55,645 bases of DNA from Bacteroidales bacterium UBA1745 (GCA_002314885.1 DCHT01000064.1:24538-80182), one strand, 5' to 3'. Shown: positions 1 to 8,929, counted from the first letter of the stretch. The notes: a model not told the origin generated them from the letters alone. Numbers and translations are program-made.

Positions 1-54
1 TAGAGCGTCGGATTCATAATCCGGAGGTCGTGGGATCGTGACCCACTCCCGCTA
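1..54 (+). tRNA. tRNA-Met (CAU), 3' part only
   Basis: The window opens inside this tRNA. Visible parts are the 3' strand of the D stem (GAGC, 3-6), an anticodon stem at 8-12/20-24 enclosing loop TTCATAA with anticodon CAT at 15-17, a T stem GTGGG/CCCAC (30-34/42-46) and the 3' acceptor strand 47-53 with discriminator A54. CCA is not encoded. A CAU anticodon can also belong to lysidine-modified tRNA-Ile, and without the 5' half this cannot be excluded. Confidence 0.85.
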
Positions 55-108
55 CAAAATAACGAAGTCCCGAGTACGAAGGGACGAGTAACATTCTCAA
101 TATATGCC

Positions 109-136
109 GTCATCCAATACCTTGGGTGGCTTTTTT
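109..136 (+). terminator. Rho-independent terminator after tRNA-Met
   Basis: A 9-bp stem GTCATCCAA/TTGGGTGGC (109-117 with 122-130, including G-T pairs) closes a four-base loop and is followed directly by six T. It ends the tRNA transcript. Because it lies upstream of 152, it also argues against starting the next gene at the in-frame ATG at 104. Confidence 0.75.
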
Positions 137-151
137 ATATCAGGGTGTTTT

Positions 152-1033
152 ATGACAGATATTGTAATCACATACGTTGACGGGCTGGACCCGCTGTGGC
201 AGAAGGACTACGAGGAATACGTGGGCAGGAAGATCCTGGCCAAGCGTTTCCGCGACTGGGGCTTTCTGAAGTACCTTTTCCGCGGCATCGAGGCCAATAT
301 GCCTTTCGTGGGAAATGTGTTCCTGATTGTCGCCAGGGAGTCTCAGGTGCCTGCCTGGGTGAACCGCGACAAGGTCAGGATAGTGCTTCACGAGGACATA
401 ATACCGGCCGAGTTCCTGCCTATCTTCAACGCTTCCGCAATCGAGATGTTCATCCATAACATCCCGGGCCTGAACGAGCAGTATCTGTACTTCAATGATG
501 ATATGTATCCTATCCTCCCGAGCCAGGAGACCGATTTCTTCAGGGACGGCAAGCCGATGATAGGCTTCAGCAAGTGCTTCTTCCGCACGAGTATGTTCAT
601 GAAGCTGACGGGCGTGGCTGACGACTTTGCGCGCAAGGCCCTCGGCAAGCGCCGCGGACTGTATTTCGTGCGTCCGCAGCACATCTGCTCGCCTATGCTC
701 AGGAGCGTTTGTCAGAAGGTATACGACCAGATGGAGGCGGAAATCCGCCCTACCATCTCCAGGATACGCAACCAGTTCACTCCGAACCAGTACCTCTTCC
801 TGGATTATATGTACTATGATGGAACGGCGGTTTCCCAGAGGATCTCAAAGCGCCATTTCTCCCTGGCGGTCAACAATGCCGAGAAGGTGTGCGCCTTCCT
901 CGCAAATCCCGACCGCAAGCTCGCCTGCATCAACGATGTGGAGATGAGCGAGGAGAAGTACGTGCAGCTCCGCGACCGCATTCAGGTCGCATTCGAGGAG
1001 CGCTTCCCTCAGAAGTCGGCCTACGAACTCTAG
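152..1033 (+). CDS. Stealth-family sugar-phosphate transferase (capsule-type)
   Basis: A 293-residue protein that begins with the Stealth conserved region 1 motif (DIVITYVDGLDPLWQ, residues 3-17). It then has the CR2-type stretch ending in YLYFNDDMYP and a later CR3-like segment (RPQHICSPML). Stealth proteins transfer hexose- or GlcNAc-1-phosphate to build phosphodiester-linked surface polysaccharides. I chose the ATG at 152 because the upstream in-frame ATG at 104 lies within the tRNA terminator. No other capsule or polysaccharide gene is nearby, so its substrate is unknown. Its TAG stop overlaps the stop codon of the convergent acyl-CoA synthetase in a shared CTAG. Confidence 0.85.
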   Translation: MTDIVITYVDGLDPLWQKDYEEYVGRKILAKRFRDWGFLKYLFRGIEANMPFVGNVFLIVARESQVPAWVNRDKVRIVLHEDIIPAEFLPIFNASAIEMFIHNIPGLNEQYLYFNDDMYPILPSQETDFFRDGKPMIGFSKCFFRTSMFMKLTGVADDFARKALGKRRGLYFVRPQHICSPMLRSVCQKVYDQMEAEIRPTISRIRNQFTPNQYLFLDYMYYDGTAVSQRISKRHFSLAVNNAEKVCAFLANPDRKLACINDVEMSEEKYVQLRDRIQVAFEERFPQKSAYEL

Positions 1034-2718
1034 TTTTCCGTATCCTTCCTGTCCTCTTCCACAGTAGGGGCGGACTCCTTGTATTTGAATCGACGTATCT
1101 TGTGGGTCGCCGTCTTCTCGAACGGCTCCTTCATCACCTCCACGGAGCTTACCTGGGAGGTCTTGTTGACGTTCTTGTTGACCTTGCTGAGGATCTTGCT
1201 CTTCCAGCTGTCGAGCTTCTCGTAGAGCTTGTCCTCGCTCTCCTTGTCCCAGTCCACGAAGCCCTCGCAAGGCTGAACCAGTGCCACGAGGTGGCCGTTG
1301 CGCTCCACTACGATTGACTCCGTCACGCCCTCGACGGTGTTGATCACGCTCTCGATTTCCTCCGGATAGATATTCTCTCCGCTGGCTCCGAGTATCATAT
1401 TGTTCTTGCGGCCCTTGATGTAGAAACGGCCCTTGGCGTCCTGTACGGCCAGGTCGTTGGTGCGGAACCAGCCGTCCTCGGTGAAGACGCTCTTGGTGCG
1501 CTGCGGATCCTTGTAGTAACCGAGCATCACGTTCGGGCCCTTGGCCACGATTTCGCCCTCGCCGGTCTCCGGGTTGACGTCGTTGAGCTTGAGGCTTACA
1601 TTATATACTGCATATCCGAGGGATCCGACAGCTCTCCAACCGTGCATTGAGTAGCCCAGGAGAGGGGATGTCTCGGTGAGACCGTAGCCGATTGCGTATG
1701 GGAATTTTGCCTTGAGCAGGAAGTCCTCCACCTCGCTGTCCAGCTTCGCACCGCCGATTCCGAAGAATGAGATGTGGCCGCCGAAAGTGGACTTCAGCTT
1801 CATTCCGATGATCCTGCACATCAGGACGTGGGCGTGTTTGTCCATCCACGTGAGGGTGCGGCTCTTCTTTATGGTCGGAACCACGCTGCCCTTGTAGATC
1901 TTCTCAATGATGAGAGGCACGGTGAGCATCGTGGTAGGCTTGACTATCTTCATCGCCTTGAGCAGCAGCGCCGGAACGGGTGGCTTCTGGAGGTAATACA
2001 CGGTGGCACCGCAGAAGAACGGGTAGAGCATACTCAGGGTCATCTCGAGCGTGTGGGCCATAGGGAGTATGGAAAGCCATCTGTCCCTGCGTCCCCTTGG
2101 GCAGGAATGGTAGGCCGTGATGACGTTGGAGGCCAGGTTCCTGTGGGAAAGGACTACGCCCTTTGCGCTGCCGGTGGTGCCGGAGGTATATATAATGGTA
2201 GCGATGTCGTCCGGGGTCGGGATCGAACTCTTGCCGTCGCAGGTGAACTTCTCCTCGTCTTCCTTTATTATTTCAAATGTCTCGATATCGATGACGAGGG
2301 TCATCTTGGCCATCACTTCCTCGCTGACCTTGCCCATCAGTTTCTTTGAAACGAAGAGGGCAGTGGTGCCGGAGTGGTTGATGATGTTGCTGACCTCGTT
2401 CGCGGAACTCTCCGGGAGTATCGGAATGGCTATGCGGCCGAAGGAAACGATGCTGAAGAATGCGACGGACCAGTTGGTGTTGCTGCCGGAGTAGATGGCG
2501 ATCTTCTCGCCGGCTCCGAGTCCGTACTGGGTCAGGACTTTGGAGAGTGCATCGCACTGCTGCTTGAATGAACTGTAGGTGTATCCGCCTTCCTTTGTGT
2601 CGAAGTATTGGTTGTACTGCCTCTTTGAGTGGGCAGTGGTGGCGTATTCGTAAAGTTTTGCGAGGGTGTCGATGTATTTTTCCCTCGTCTTCAGAGTTCT
2701 CTTGTAAAACTGAATCAT
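1030..2718 (-). CDS. Long-chain fatty acid--CoA ligase (AMP-dependent synthetase)
   Basis: A 562-residue ANL-superfamily enzyme that should activate fatty acids with ATP through an acyl-adenylate and transfer them to CoA at the cytoplasmic face. The AMP-binding P-loop-like motif is at about residues 174-194 (IIYTSGTTGSAKGVVLSHRN). Further on are GYGLTETSPLLG, the adenylate-binding segment GWFRTNDLAVQD, and the hinge and C-terminal lysine region (KGRKNNMILGASGENIYPEEIE). Length fits the FadD15/long-chain branch found widely in Bacteroidetes. It stands alone. Exact chain-length preference cannot be read from sequence. Confidence 0.88.
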   Translation of the reverse strand: MIQFYKRTLKTREKYIDTLAKLYEYATTAHSKRQYNQYFDTKEGGYTYSSFKQQCDALSKVLTQYGLGAGEKIAIYSGSNTNWSVAFFSIVSFGRIAIPILPESSANEVSNIINHSGTTALFVSKKLMGKVSEEVMAKMTLVIDIETFEIIKEDEEKFTCDGKSSIPTPDDIATIIYTSGTTGSAKGVVLSHRNLASNVITAYHSCPRGRRDRWLSILPMAHTLEMTLSMLYPFFCGATVYYLQKPPVPALLLKAMKIVKPTTMLTVPLIIEKIYKGSVVPTIKKSRTLTWMDKHAHVLMCRIIGMKLKSTFGGHISFFGIGGAKLDSEVEDFLLKAKFPYAIGYGLTETSPLLGYSMHGWRAVGSLGYAVYNVSLKLNDVNPETGEGEIVAKGPNVMLGYYKDPQRTKSVFTEDGWFRTNDLAVQDAKGRFYIKGRKNNMILGASGENIYPEEIESVINTVEGVTESIVVERNGHLVALVQPCEGFVDWDKESEDKLYEKLDSWKSKILSKVNKNVNKTSQVSSVEVMKEPFEKTATHKIRRFKYKESAPTVEEDRKDTEN

Positions 2719-2741
2719 AGTTTTTTCGTTAAAGTCAGTTG

Positions 2742-2749
2742 TAAATATA
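2742..2749 (-). promoter_or_regulatory. Possible -7 element of the acyl-CoA ligase promoter
   Basis: On the minus strand the bases read TATATTTA, one mismatch from the Bacteroidetes -7 consensus TAnnTTTG, 23 nt upstream of the ATG. No clear -33 element was found, so this is a weak call. Confidence 0.3.
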
Positions 2750-2822
2750 GAAAGGATATTACGGGTATGCTATGGTTTCCGGTCCATATTCGGTAATATA
2801 TGCCAAAATCAGGGAAGTTTGG

Positions 2823-2855
2823 TTGATTATTGACAGGCTTTCCACCCTACCTTTG
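2823..2855 (+). promoter_or_regulatory. Promoter of the DUF2147 gene
   Basis: A perfect -7 element TACCTTTG (2848-2855) follows a TTG (2823-2825) by 22 nt, close to the usual 19-21 spacing of the Bacteroidetes -33/-7 promoter. The ATG is 20 nt downstream. Confidence 0.5.
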
Positions 2856-2875
2856 CCATATAAACTTGAACGAAA

Positions 2876-3331
2876 ATGAAAAAGATCCTTACCATCATCG
2901 CAATGGCAGTCCTCACACTCAGTGCTGCCGCTCAGAATTCCAAGAATGATTCAGCAGACAGCATCGTAGGCAAGTACGAGTCCGTACAGGCCGGTGACGC
3001 CTACAGAGTGCAGGTTACCAAGACATCTGCAGGCTACAAGGCCCAGATCTATTGGGTGAAGAACGATCTCGACCCTAAGACCGGCGAGAAGCGTCTCGAC
3101 GTGAAGAACCCTGACAAGAACCTCCGCAGCGTGCCTTCTGACAAGGTCGTGCTCTTCACCGGACTTCAGTATGACGCCGCCAAGAAGGTTTGGAATGGAA
3201 CTAAGATTTACGACCCTCAGCGCGGCATCAAGGCCAATGTGACCTGTACTTTCCAGGCAGACGGCCGCCTCAGCCTCAAGGGCTCAGTCCTCGGCATCTC
3301 AGAGACAGCCTATTGGACTCCTATTCAGTAG
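2876..3331 (+). CDS. DUF2147 family secreted protein
   Basis: A 151-residue protein with a Sec signal peptide (MKKILTIIAMAVLTLSAAAQ, cleavage likely after AAA). It has a DUF2147-type domain: IVGKYES near the start, KTSAGYKAQIYWVKN, DPKTGEKRLDVKNPD, and WNGTKIYDPQRGIK leading to SLKGSVLG. Members are small exported beta-rich proteins of unknown biochemical function. The gene has its own promoter and no obvious operon partner. It converges on the DUF5723-like gene with one base between the stop codons. Confidence 0.85.
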   Translation: MKKILTIIAMAVLTLSAAAQNSKNDSADSIVGKYESVQAGDAYRVQVTKTSAGYKAQIYWVKNDLDPKTGEKRLDVKNPDKNLRSVPSDKVVLFTGLQYDAAKKVWNGTKIYDPQRGIKANVTCTFQADGRLSLKGSVLGISETAYWTPIQ

Positions 3332-3332
3332 T

Positions 3333-4778
3333 CTAGAACTGAAAATCAAAGCCGAAACTGGTCGTGTAGGCGAAACTGTTCACCGGATATGGGATGCGCA
3401 TCTTCGGGGCGAATGAAAGGCTTCCGGTCGCTATTTTCCCTATATAACCGTCCACAGAGGCGAAGAAGGTGAGAGGACCTCCGCTGATGCTCAGGCCGGC
3501 GCCGCATACGGGTCCGAAGCTGGACCAGCCCGCATTTGCCGTGAAGCTGAACCAGTCGGCCGGACTGATCGCGAAACCGCCTCTGGCGTCGTAGCGGCCG
3601 TGCATTGCGCCGAGTTTCATTCCGTCCTCCCTGTATCTGATGGTCATTTCGTGCTTGTAGCTGCCGGTGGCGCCTATGCTGAGCCTTTTATAGAAAGGCA
3701 TACGATAGCGAAGGGCCGCGTTCACCGTGAACGGAATCGCCTGGAACTTCCAGCCCAGACCGTCTTCTACCCTGAATTCGGCGAGGGACTCCAAAGTCTC
3801 GATTGCTGCGTGGAACTCCTTGCCGAACTGGGTCTTGTCGTCCTCCGAATCTGCGGAAATTCGCTCTCCCTTGTAGTTGATCTCGCCGTTGGTCCTGCCG
3901 CGGACGCCGTAGTTCCACGCCAGTCCGCCGAGGTCATTGAGAGCCAGGTTGAGTTCCAGTCCGTCGACCGGTTCCCACATCAATCCCAGGTCAATTGCTC
4001 CGCCGTAGCCGGTAGGACGCAGGTTGCGGATAGGATATGTGAAGTTCGGGAAGTCCATCACATTGTCCACTCCGGCCTCGTATTCGGAAGACTTGGTGGC
4101 CACATCCATAAAGGTGCAGGCGGCATTCATAGCTGCGTCTGCGTTCACCCTGATTTCGCCGCTGCTGAGGGAAATGCTGGCTTCCTGCACGTCCAGGTCC
4201 AGTTTTGCAAGCCCCACGAGACCCTTGATGCGGAAGCCGAAGGATACTTTCTCGCCCAGTTTCCTGGAATAGCCAAAAGCGACTTCTCCCCAGGCGCTGC
4301 CGCCTAGGCTGGCGCTGCTCAGGTCGAAGCTGTCCGCTCCGGCATCCTTGAGGAAGGCAAAGCCCTCGTATGGCAGGTCGGCCACTGCCTCGCCCCTGAG
4401 GTTCATTTCCAATGTGAAATATCCGCCTTTCTTGCCTTTGAGGCCAAGCGCGAACAGGTTTTCGCTGATGGATCCGTACATAGAGTTCACCTCCTTCAGC
4501 CCTCCGAGGAAATCTTCCGACGACACGGCCGAGTTGAGGCCGGTGACCAGTCCGTCTTCGGTAGGGAAGACCAAGTTGGACAGTCCGATGTCGCTGGCCA
4601 CTTCAGGGGTCAGATTGGACAGCAACAGGCCCACGAAGCTCTTCTGCGGGATGAAGGCCGGGTTGAAACGATAGCCGTAGGCATTGTTCTCCAGCAGGTA
4701 GGAGGTCTGAGGCGACTGAGCCATCATCGAGACGGCCGCAAAGAGGACCGCGACTGCGAGCAATATCCTTTTCATCAC
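3333..4778 (-). CDS. DUF5723-like outer-membrane beta-barrel protein
   Basis: A 481-residue exported protein with signal peptide MKRILLAVAVLFAAVSMMAQ. It then resembles DUF5723 outer-membrane proteins of Bacteroidetes (YGYRFNPAFIPQKSFVGLLL near residue 35). Alternating hydrophobic strands and a C-terminal aromatic residue (...FGFDFQF) are typical of outer-membrane barrels. Its ATG overlaps the TGA of the large lipoprotein gene in an ATGA, so the two are translationally coupled and probably work together. The function of the family is not established; the barrel call rests on composition and the terminal strand. Confidence 0.65.
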   Translation of the reverse strand: MMKRILLAVAVLFAAVSMMAQSPQTSYLLENNAYGYRFNPAFIPQKSFVGLLLSNLTPEVASDIGLSNLVFPTEDGLVTGLNSAVSSEDFLGGLKEVNSMYGSISENLFALGLKGKKGGYFTLEMNLRGEAVADLPYEGFAFLKDAGADSFDLSSASLGGSAWGEVAFGYSRKLGEKVSFGFRIKGLVGLAKLDLDVQEASISLSSGEIRVNADAAMNAACTFMDVATKSSEYEAGVDNVMDFPNFTYPIRNLRPTGYGGAIDLGLMWEPVDGLELNLALNDLGGLAWNYGVRGRTNGEINYKGERISADSEDDKTQFGKEFHAAIETLESLAEFRVEDGLGWKFQAIPFTVNAALRYRMPFYKRLSIGATGSYKHEMTIRYREDGMKLGAMHGRYDARGGFAISPADWFSFTANAGWSSFGPVCGAGLSISGGPLTFFASVDGYIGKIATGSLSFAPKMRIPYPVNSFAYTTSFGFDFQF

Positions 4779-7519
4779 TTCTGTCCTCCCAGATTGAACG
4801 TGAAGCCTTCTGGCAGGAAGGCGCTGATGTCAGCCTGGACGTAATCATCTGCGGAGAGCACTCCTCCTGCCGCTGCTGACTTAAGCACGAACTTGAGTCC
4901 TATGCTGGCTATCGCGTCCACCGCTGCGCCCTGAACAGGTTTTACCACGACCTTCTCCTCGCTCTCAGCCTTGCCCGGAATGTCCAGGTGTATTTCCTCC
5001 TCGGAAATCCTGAGCACATTGCCGTCAGCATCCAGGAATTCGAGTTCCAGATCCAGTCCCAGCGGGATGGTATTGTTCACCGCGCAGCGGAGCCCTATTG
5101 CGGATTGGTTCATCACCTGGCTGATGTCCCGGCTGAAGTCCATAGTGGTGCCGTAGGATATGCTGAAGTCCTCTCCAAGCTCCATAGGAAGTACGAGATC
5201 GTAGTCCACGGACAGCCTGTAATCGGCGTCCGGCTGCAGTGTGAATGCCTTTTCAGTGTTTGTGTGGGCCGTTACGACGAACTGGATGGAATCCGGCAGA
5301 TGCCTGAGCACTGCGGCCAGTTTTTCGCCCTCGACCTTATATTCGGTCCTGGCGTTCTTGCCTGCGTCAGAGGTATATGGCAGGGAAATATTCTCTATTC
5401 TGAGACTGTTGCCGGCCACTGCTCCATCCTTCCAAGGAATAAGTTCGATCTCTCCGTCCACTGGCACTCCGAGGTTGCCTGTGAAGCTCAGGTTCAGCTG
5501 CGGATTCTGCAGATCCAGGCAGGTGCTCTCGTCTTTGAGTATGTCCGGAATGCCGTCGAGGGAGATGGACTTGGTCGTCTCCATCCCGTAGTTGCAGCGG
5601 CCGCTGATGGCATCGATGGAAATGCGTCCCTTGCTGTCCGCGATGTTCGCCTTGACGACGGCCTTGACTGACTTGCTTATAGTGTTCACGTCGATGTCAG
5701 GAGTGCTGGCAGTGATGGTTCCGGCCACCTGTATCTGTCCCGTGATGTCGCTGCCGTCCAGTTTGATATCCTTGATGCTGCTGACCTTCACCGGCTCGGC
5801 GCTGAACTTGCCGTTGCGGTCCAGTTTGCCCTTCAGGCTTATCGTGGACGGGCTTATGCAGTCCGGCAGAGTGGCGACGAGGTCGATTTCGTAGCCCTTG
5901 CTGCCCACGTCAGGCAGTCCGGAAACCTGCACGCCCAGGTTGAGATATGTGTCCTTGAGACTCACTTCGGAAAGTTCCAGCAGTTCCGCCGGCAGATCGC
6001 TTGGCCTGAAGATGGTCATAGTCTCCTTTTCGTCCACCTTTATGCTGAGGTCACCCTCGAGTTTCACGTCTTCAGCCGCTATGTCCGGCACGCTCACCGC
6101 AATGCCGATTTTCGCATTCCTGAGTGCGTCCACGTCCTTCTTGTCAAGGGTCGTGGCCTCGGAAACCACGCTTCCGAGCACCGCGATTTCGCCGCCGAAG
6201 CTGCCTTTTTCGGTGTCGATGACGAGTTCGTTCAGAGGTATGCTCACCTTGTCAGGCACCTCTCCGTCGTAGCGTATGGTGTTGGTCTTGCCGTCGAAAT
6301 AGGCAGGCGGATATATGTCCGTCGCGGCAGTCACCTGCATGCAGGACGGCAATACGATGCTGAGGCCGTCGTTGCCTGTGCGCAGCTTCAGGTTCTCCGT
6401 CTCCGGCTTGGTGATACCTATGGATATGCTTGGCTTGCCGCTCGGGATGATGGTGCAGCTGCCGAGGTCTCCCAGGCCGCTGACATCGGCTGAGAAGCTC
6501 TGGCTGGCCGCCACTGCCTGTTCCACGCGGTTTACGTTCACCTCGTAGTCGCTGATGACTGGCTGCCATCTGAATTCCGACACCAGATGCAGTTCGTTGG
6601 ATGTGTAGCTGTCCTTGGTGATGATGCCCTTTGCGCTGATCTTGGCTCTGACCTTCATCTCGCCCTCGTATCCCTGTGTGCTGGAGATAGGGGACTGAGG
6701 CGCCATCTTCCTGATGATGATTTCTCCCTTCAGCGGAAGAGAACCTTCCATTACTGCTGAACCCTCAATGACGAACTCGCCAGGGAATTCGACCACCAGG
6801 CTGTCGACCTTCACGTCGATGCCCGTGAGCCCCGAGAGTTCCTCGCAGTCAAGGGTTACCGTGGCTTTGTAAGCTGAGTCGAAAGCGATGCTTGAAACGC
6901 CGCTGATCTCCTGCGGAAGCTTGATCGGGTCGATCGCGCAGTCGCAGGTATATGTATAGGTCTCACTCGTTTCCAGCGGGATATATACCGTGGCCGGCAT
7001 CCTGCTCAGGTCGGGCAGAGTGATGGTGTACTCGTTGCGTCCGGTCACTTCTGCAGGTTTTGGCAGGCTCACGTCCGGGAATTCGAGATCCAAGCTGGCA
7101 TTCCTGGTGCTGCCCGCCACCTTCAGGCGGGAGGCGTCGAGTCCGATGTCGTAGGTGAAATCTTTCTGGAAGGACACTCCGCCGAAGCTGGAAAACTTGT
7201 CCAGTCCGAGCTTTTTCAGCTCTCCTGACATATCGGCTGAATCGGCATATTCGAAGCCGAGGCGGCCGTCTTCACTTTCCTGAAGAAGGTCGCTTAAATC
7301 ATTTCCGGCCATAGCGGCCAGCTGTCCGAGTGTCAGGCAGTCAGTGGAACCGACGGGAAGTTCGATTCCTTTCTGGAACAAGGTGACGGTCAGGTCGGTG
7401 TTCTGGATGTTTTCCAGATTATACCTGTCGTCCACCTGGCAGGAGCAAAGCGCACACAATGCTGGCAAGCAATTCTGCAACATTTTTCTGACCGTTTTAA
7501 GAGTGGTCAGATGTTCCAT
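4775..7519 (-). CDS. Large lipoprotein of unknown function, partner of the DUF5723-like barrel
   Basis: A 914-residue protein whose N-terminus (MEHLTTLKTVRKMLQNCLPALCALCSC) has basic residues, a hydrophobic stretch and a lipobox-like LCSC. I therefore start at the ATG at 7519 rather than the in-frame GTG at 7543. The mature part is Ser/Asp/Leu rich, nearly all predicted beta, with recurring short blocks such as SLDLEFPDVSLPKP, GEIEL and DLSIKVDE. This suggests a string of beta-sandwich domains, but I recognise no named family. It is the first gene of a two-gene operon. A role in surface or envelope assembly is inference from its partner only. Confidence 0.6.
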   Translation of the reverse strand: MEHLTTLKTVRKMLQNCLPALCALCSCQVDDRYNLENIQNTDLTVTLFQKGIELPVGSTDCLTLGQLAAMAGNDLSDLLQESEDGRLGFEYADSADMSGELKKLGLDKFSSFGGVSFQKDFTYDIGLDASRLKVAGSTRNASLDLEFPDVSLPKPAEVTGRNEYTITLPDLSRMPATVYIPLETSETYTYTCDCAIDPIKLPQEISGVSSIAFDSAYKATVTLDCEELSGLTGIDVKVDSLVVEFPGEFVIEGSAVMEGSLPLKGEIIIRKMAPQSPISSTQGYEGEMKVRAKISAKGIITKDSYTSNELHLVSEFRWQPVISDYEVNVNRVEQAVAASQSFSADVSGLGDLGSCTIIPSGKPSISIGITKPETENLKLRTGNDGLSIVLPSCMQVTAATDIYPPAYFDGKTNTIRYDGEVPDKVSIPLNELVIDTEKGSFGGEIAVLGSVVSEATTLDKKDVDALRNAKIGIAVSVPDIAAEDVKLEGDLSIKVDEKETMTIFRPSDLPAELLELSEVSLKDTYLNLGVQVSGLPDVGSKGYEIDLVATLPDCISPSTISLKGKLDRNGKFSAEPVKVSSIKDIKLDGSDITGQIQVAGTITASTPDIDVNTISKSVKAVVKANIADSKGRISIDAISGRCNYGMETTKSISLDGIPDILKDESTCLDLQNPQLNLSFTGNLGVPVDGEIELIPWKDGAVAGNSLRIENISLPYTSDAGKNARTEYKVEGEKLAAVLRHLPDSIQFVVTAHTNTEKAFTLQPDADYRLSVDYDLVLPMELGEDFSISYGTTMDFSRDISQVMNQSAIGLRCAVNNTIPLGLDLELEFLDADGNVLRISEEEIHLDIPGKAESEEKVVVKPVQGAAVDAIASIGLKFVLKSAAAGGVLSADDYVQADISAFLPEGFTFNLGGQK

Positions 7520-7578
7520 AAATGCAGTATTTGAAGGTTTCACTCCCGAAGGAGTACCGCTAATTTAGTGTTTATTTC

Positions 7579-7586
7579 TATATTTG
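7579..7586 (+). promoter_or_regulatory. -7 element in front of the pqqD-like gene
   Basis: TATATTTG matches TAnnTTTG exactly and lies only five bases before the ATG at 7592. Transcription would start at or just before the start codon, giving a leaderless or nearly leaderless mRNA. No convincing -33 element was seen. Confidence 0.45.
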
Positions 7587-7591
7587 CAAAA

Positions 7592-7870
7592 ATGAAAATC
7601 ACAGACCGCGAAAATATACGTCTCCGCAAGGTGGGTCGTAACTATATGATTCTCAGGGAATCCAAGGATGCCGTGAATATGAACGACGTCTACACTCTGA
7701 ATGAGACCGCGGCCTTTCTTATGGAGCGTGCCAAGGCCGTCGAGTCCTTTGACGAGGCGATTCTCGCTGCCTGGCTGATCGAAGAATACGGCATTGACCA
7801 GACCCTTGCTGACACCGATGTACACGCAATCTGCGGCGTATGGAGGGAAGTCGGCCTATTGGAGGACTGA
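7592..7870 (+). CDS. PqqD-like protein (possible RiPP recognition element)
   Basis: A 92-residue protein with the PqqD-family pattern: N-terminal strands RLRKVGRNYMILRES, then a central MNDVYTLNETAAFLMERAK, helices with FDEAILAAWLIEEYGID and a C-terminal helix DVHAICGVWREVGLLE. PqqD-like domains bind leader peptides of ribosomally made, modified peptides and hand them to modifying enzymes; in lasso-peptide loci this is the B1 protein. It leads a tight operon with a nucleotidyltransferase and an HPr-kinase-like enzyme. An upstream in-frame ATG at 7568 lies before the -7 element and was rejected. The family call is good; the partner peptide is inferred (see 9930-10085). Confidence 0.78.
   Translation: MKITDRENIRLRKVGRNYMILRESKDAVNMNDVYTLNETAAFLMERAKAVESFDEAILAAWLIEEYGIDQTLADTDVHAICGVWREVGLLED
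7861..7865 (+). promoter_or_regulatory. Shine-Dalgarno GGAGG for the nucleotidyltransferase gene
   Basis: A full GGAGG lies inside the last codons of the pqqD-like gene, seven bases before the ATG at 7873. Strong SD sequences are rare in this window, so it is notable. It fixes the start at 7873 and implies translational coupling. Confidence 0.55.
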
Positions 7871-7872
7871 CG

Positions 7873-8922
7873 ATGGCGGCTTCCAATCTCCAAAATATAC
7901 TTTTCGCACTCGTAAGGGCAGGATTATGGGAGAGACCGGTTGAAATACCGACCGTCGATCTCAGCGTCCAGGATTGGAAGGATATCCTCGCGGCAGCTCA
8001 TTCCCAGACAGTGGACGGCCTCGTGTGGAGGGGACTGGACATTATGGCTCCATCCGCAACGGGCGAGGGGCTTGAACTTCCCGCACAGCTGCTGCCAGCA
8101 TTCGCAAATGCAGTGGCTTCCATCGAGGACCGCAGCGCCAGGATGGAGAAGGCGGCCCGCGGGCTTTTCGCCGGCTACGAGGGCAAGGGACTTCACCCAG
8201 TACTGCTCAAAGGCCTTTCCGTGGCGGCTCTCTACGATCATCCGGAACTCAGGGAGAGCGGCGACATTGACCTCTATTTCCCACAGGACGAGTTCCCGAA
8301 GGCCGCTCCGAAGACGGTCAAGGCCAAGGCTGACGGCAGTTACGCCCTGCAGTTCGAGGGTGTTCCGGTGGAACTTCACCCCAATGTGCTGGACATCGAG
8401 CGTCCGTCTTGCGCGCGCAAGGCGAGCGTGCTCATAGATAAATATGGTTTCGTCGCCGGGCCTCAGGGACTGCGCACTACGGTCCCTCAGACGACGATGA
8501 TTCTGCTGAACACGCATATACTCAAGCACGTGCTCGGCTATGGCATCGGCCTGCGCCAGATGTGCGACTATGCCAGGGCTGCGGTGGCTCTCAACTATGA
8601 CAGGGAGCAGTACCGCTGCGATCTCAGCACCCTCGGACTCTTGAAGTGGACGGCGGTGCTCGAGAACTTCTGTGTGCGCTTCCTGGGTATGCCCGAATCT
8701 GCCTGTGTGTGCTGCAGTTCCGATTTTGACAGCGAAAAACTGGCTGACAGTCTTCTTAAAATGGTGCTCAAGGGCGGCAACTTCGGCCTCGACGCCAGGA
8801 AGGGAAGCGGTCCGCTGCGCACCCTCGCGGCCTTCCTGTCCAATCTCGGCTTCTCCCTCAGACTGGCTCCGTCCGAGGCTTTTTGGACCATTGTCTCACT
8901 CGTCAAAGGACGTCTCAGTTAA
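7873..8922 (+). CDS. Nucleotidyltransferase family protein (NTP_transf_5)
   Basis: A 349-residue protein of the NTP_transf_5 type. The region HPVLLKGLSVAALYDHPELR followed by SGDIDLYF (GDID at residues 130-133) is the nucleotidyltransferase motif with two metal-binding Asp. HPNVLDIERP and LLNTHILKHVLGYGIGLRQMCDYA follow, as in the family. Homologues occur in lasso-peptide and related RiPP loci, where one member has been linked to peptide glycosylation. It starts two bases after the pqqD-like stop with a strong SD and is followed seven bases later by the kinase-like gene. Likely role: modifying a peptide or surface protein; substrate unknown. Confidence 0.78.
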   Translation: MAASNLQNILFALVRAGLWERPVEIPTVDLSVQDWKDILAAAHSQTVDGLVWRGLDIMAPSATGEGLELPAQLLPAFANAVASIEDRSARMEKAARGLFAGYEGKGLHPVLLKGLSVAALYDHPELRESGDIDLYFPQDEFPKAAPKTVKAKADGSYALQFEGVPVELHPNVLDIERPSCARKASVLIDKYGFVAGPQGLRTTVPQTTMILLNTHILKHVLGYGIGLRQMCDYARAAVALNYDREQYRCDLSTLGLLKWTAVLENFCVRFLGMPESACVCCSSDFDSEKLADSLLKMVLKGGNFGLDARKGSGPLRTLAAFLSNLGFSLRLAPSEAFWTIVSLVKGRLS

Positions 8923-8929
8923 GCTCGAT

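Noticed and set aside
104..151. Upstream start of the Stealth gene at 104
   Set aside because: This segment is the tRNA terminator hairpin and T-run, and the conserved domain starts right after the ATG at 152.
1..7000. Integrative element inserted at tRNA-Met
   Set aside because: No integrase, no repeat of the tRNA 3' end and no mobility genes were found; the tRNA has its own terminator.
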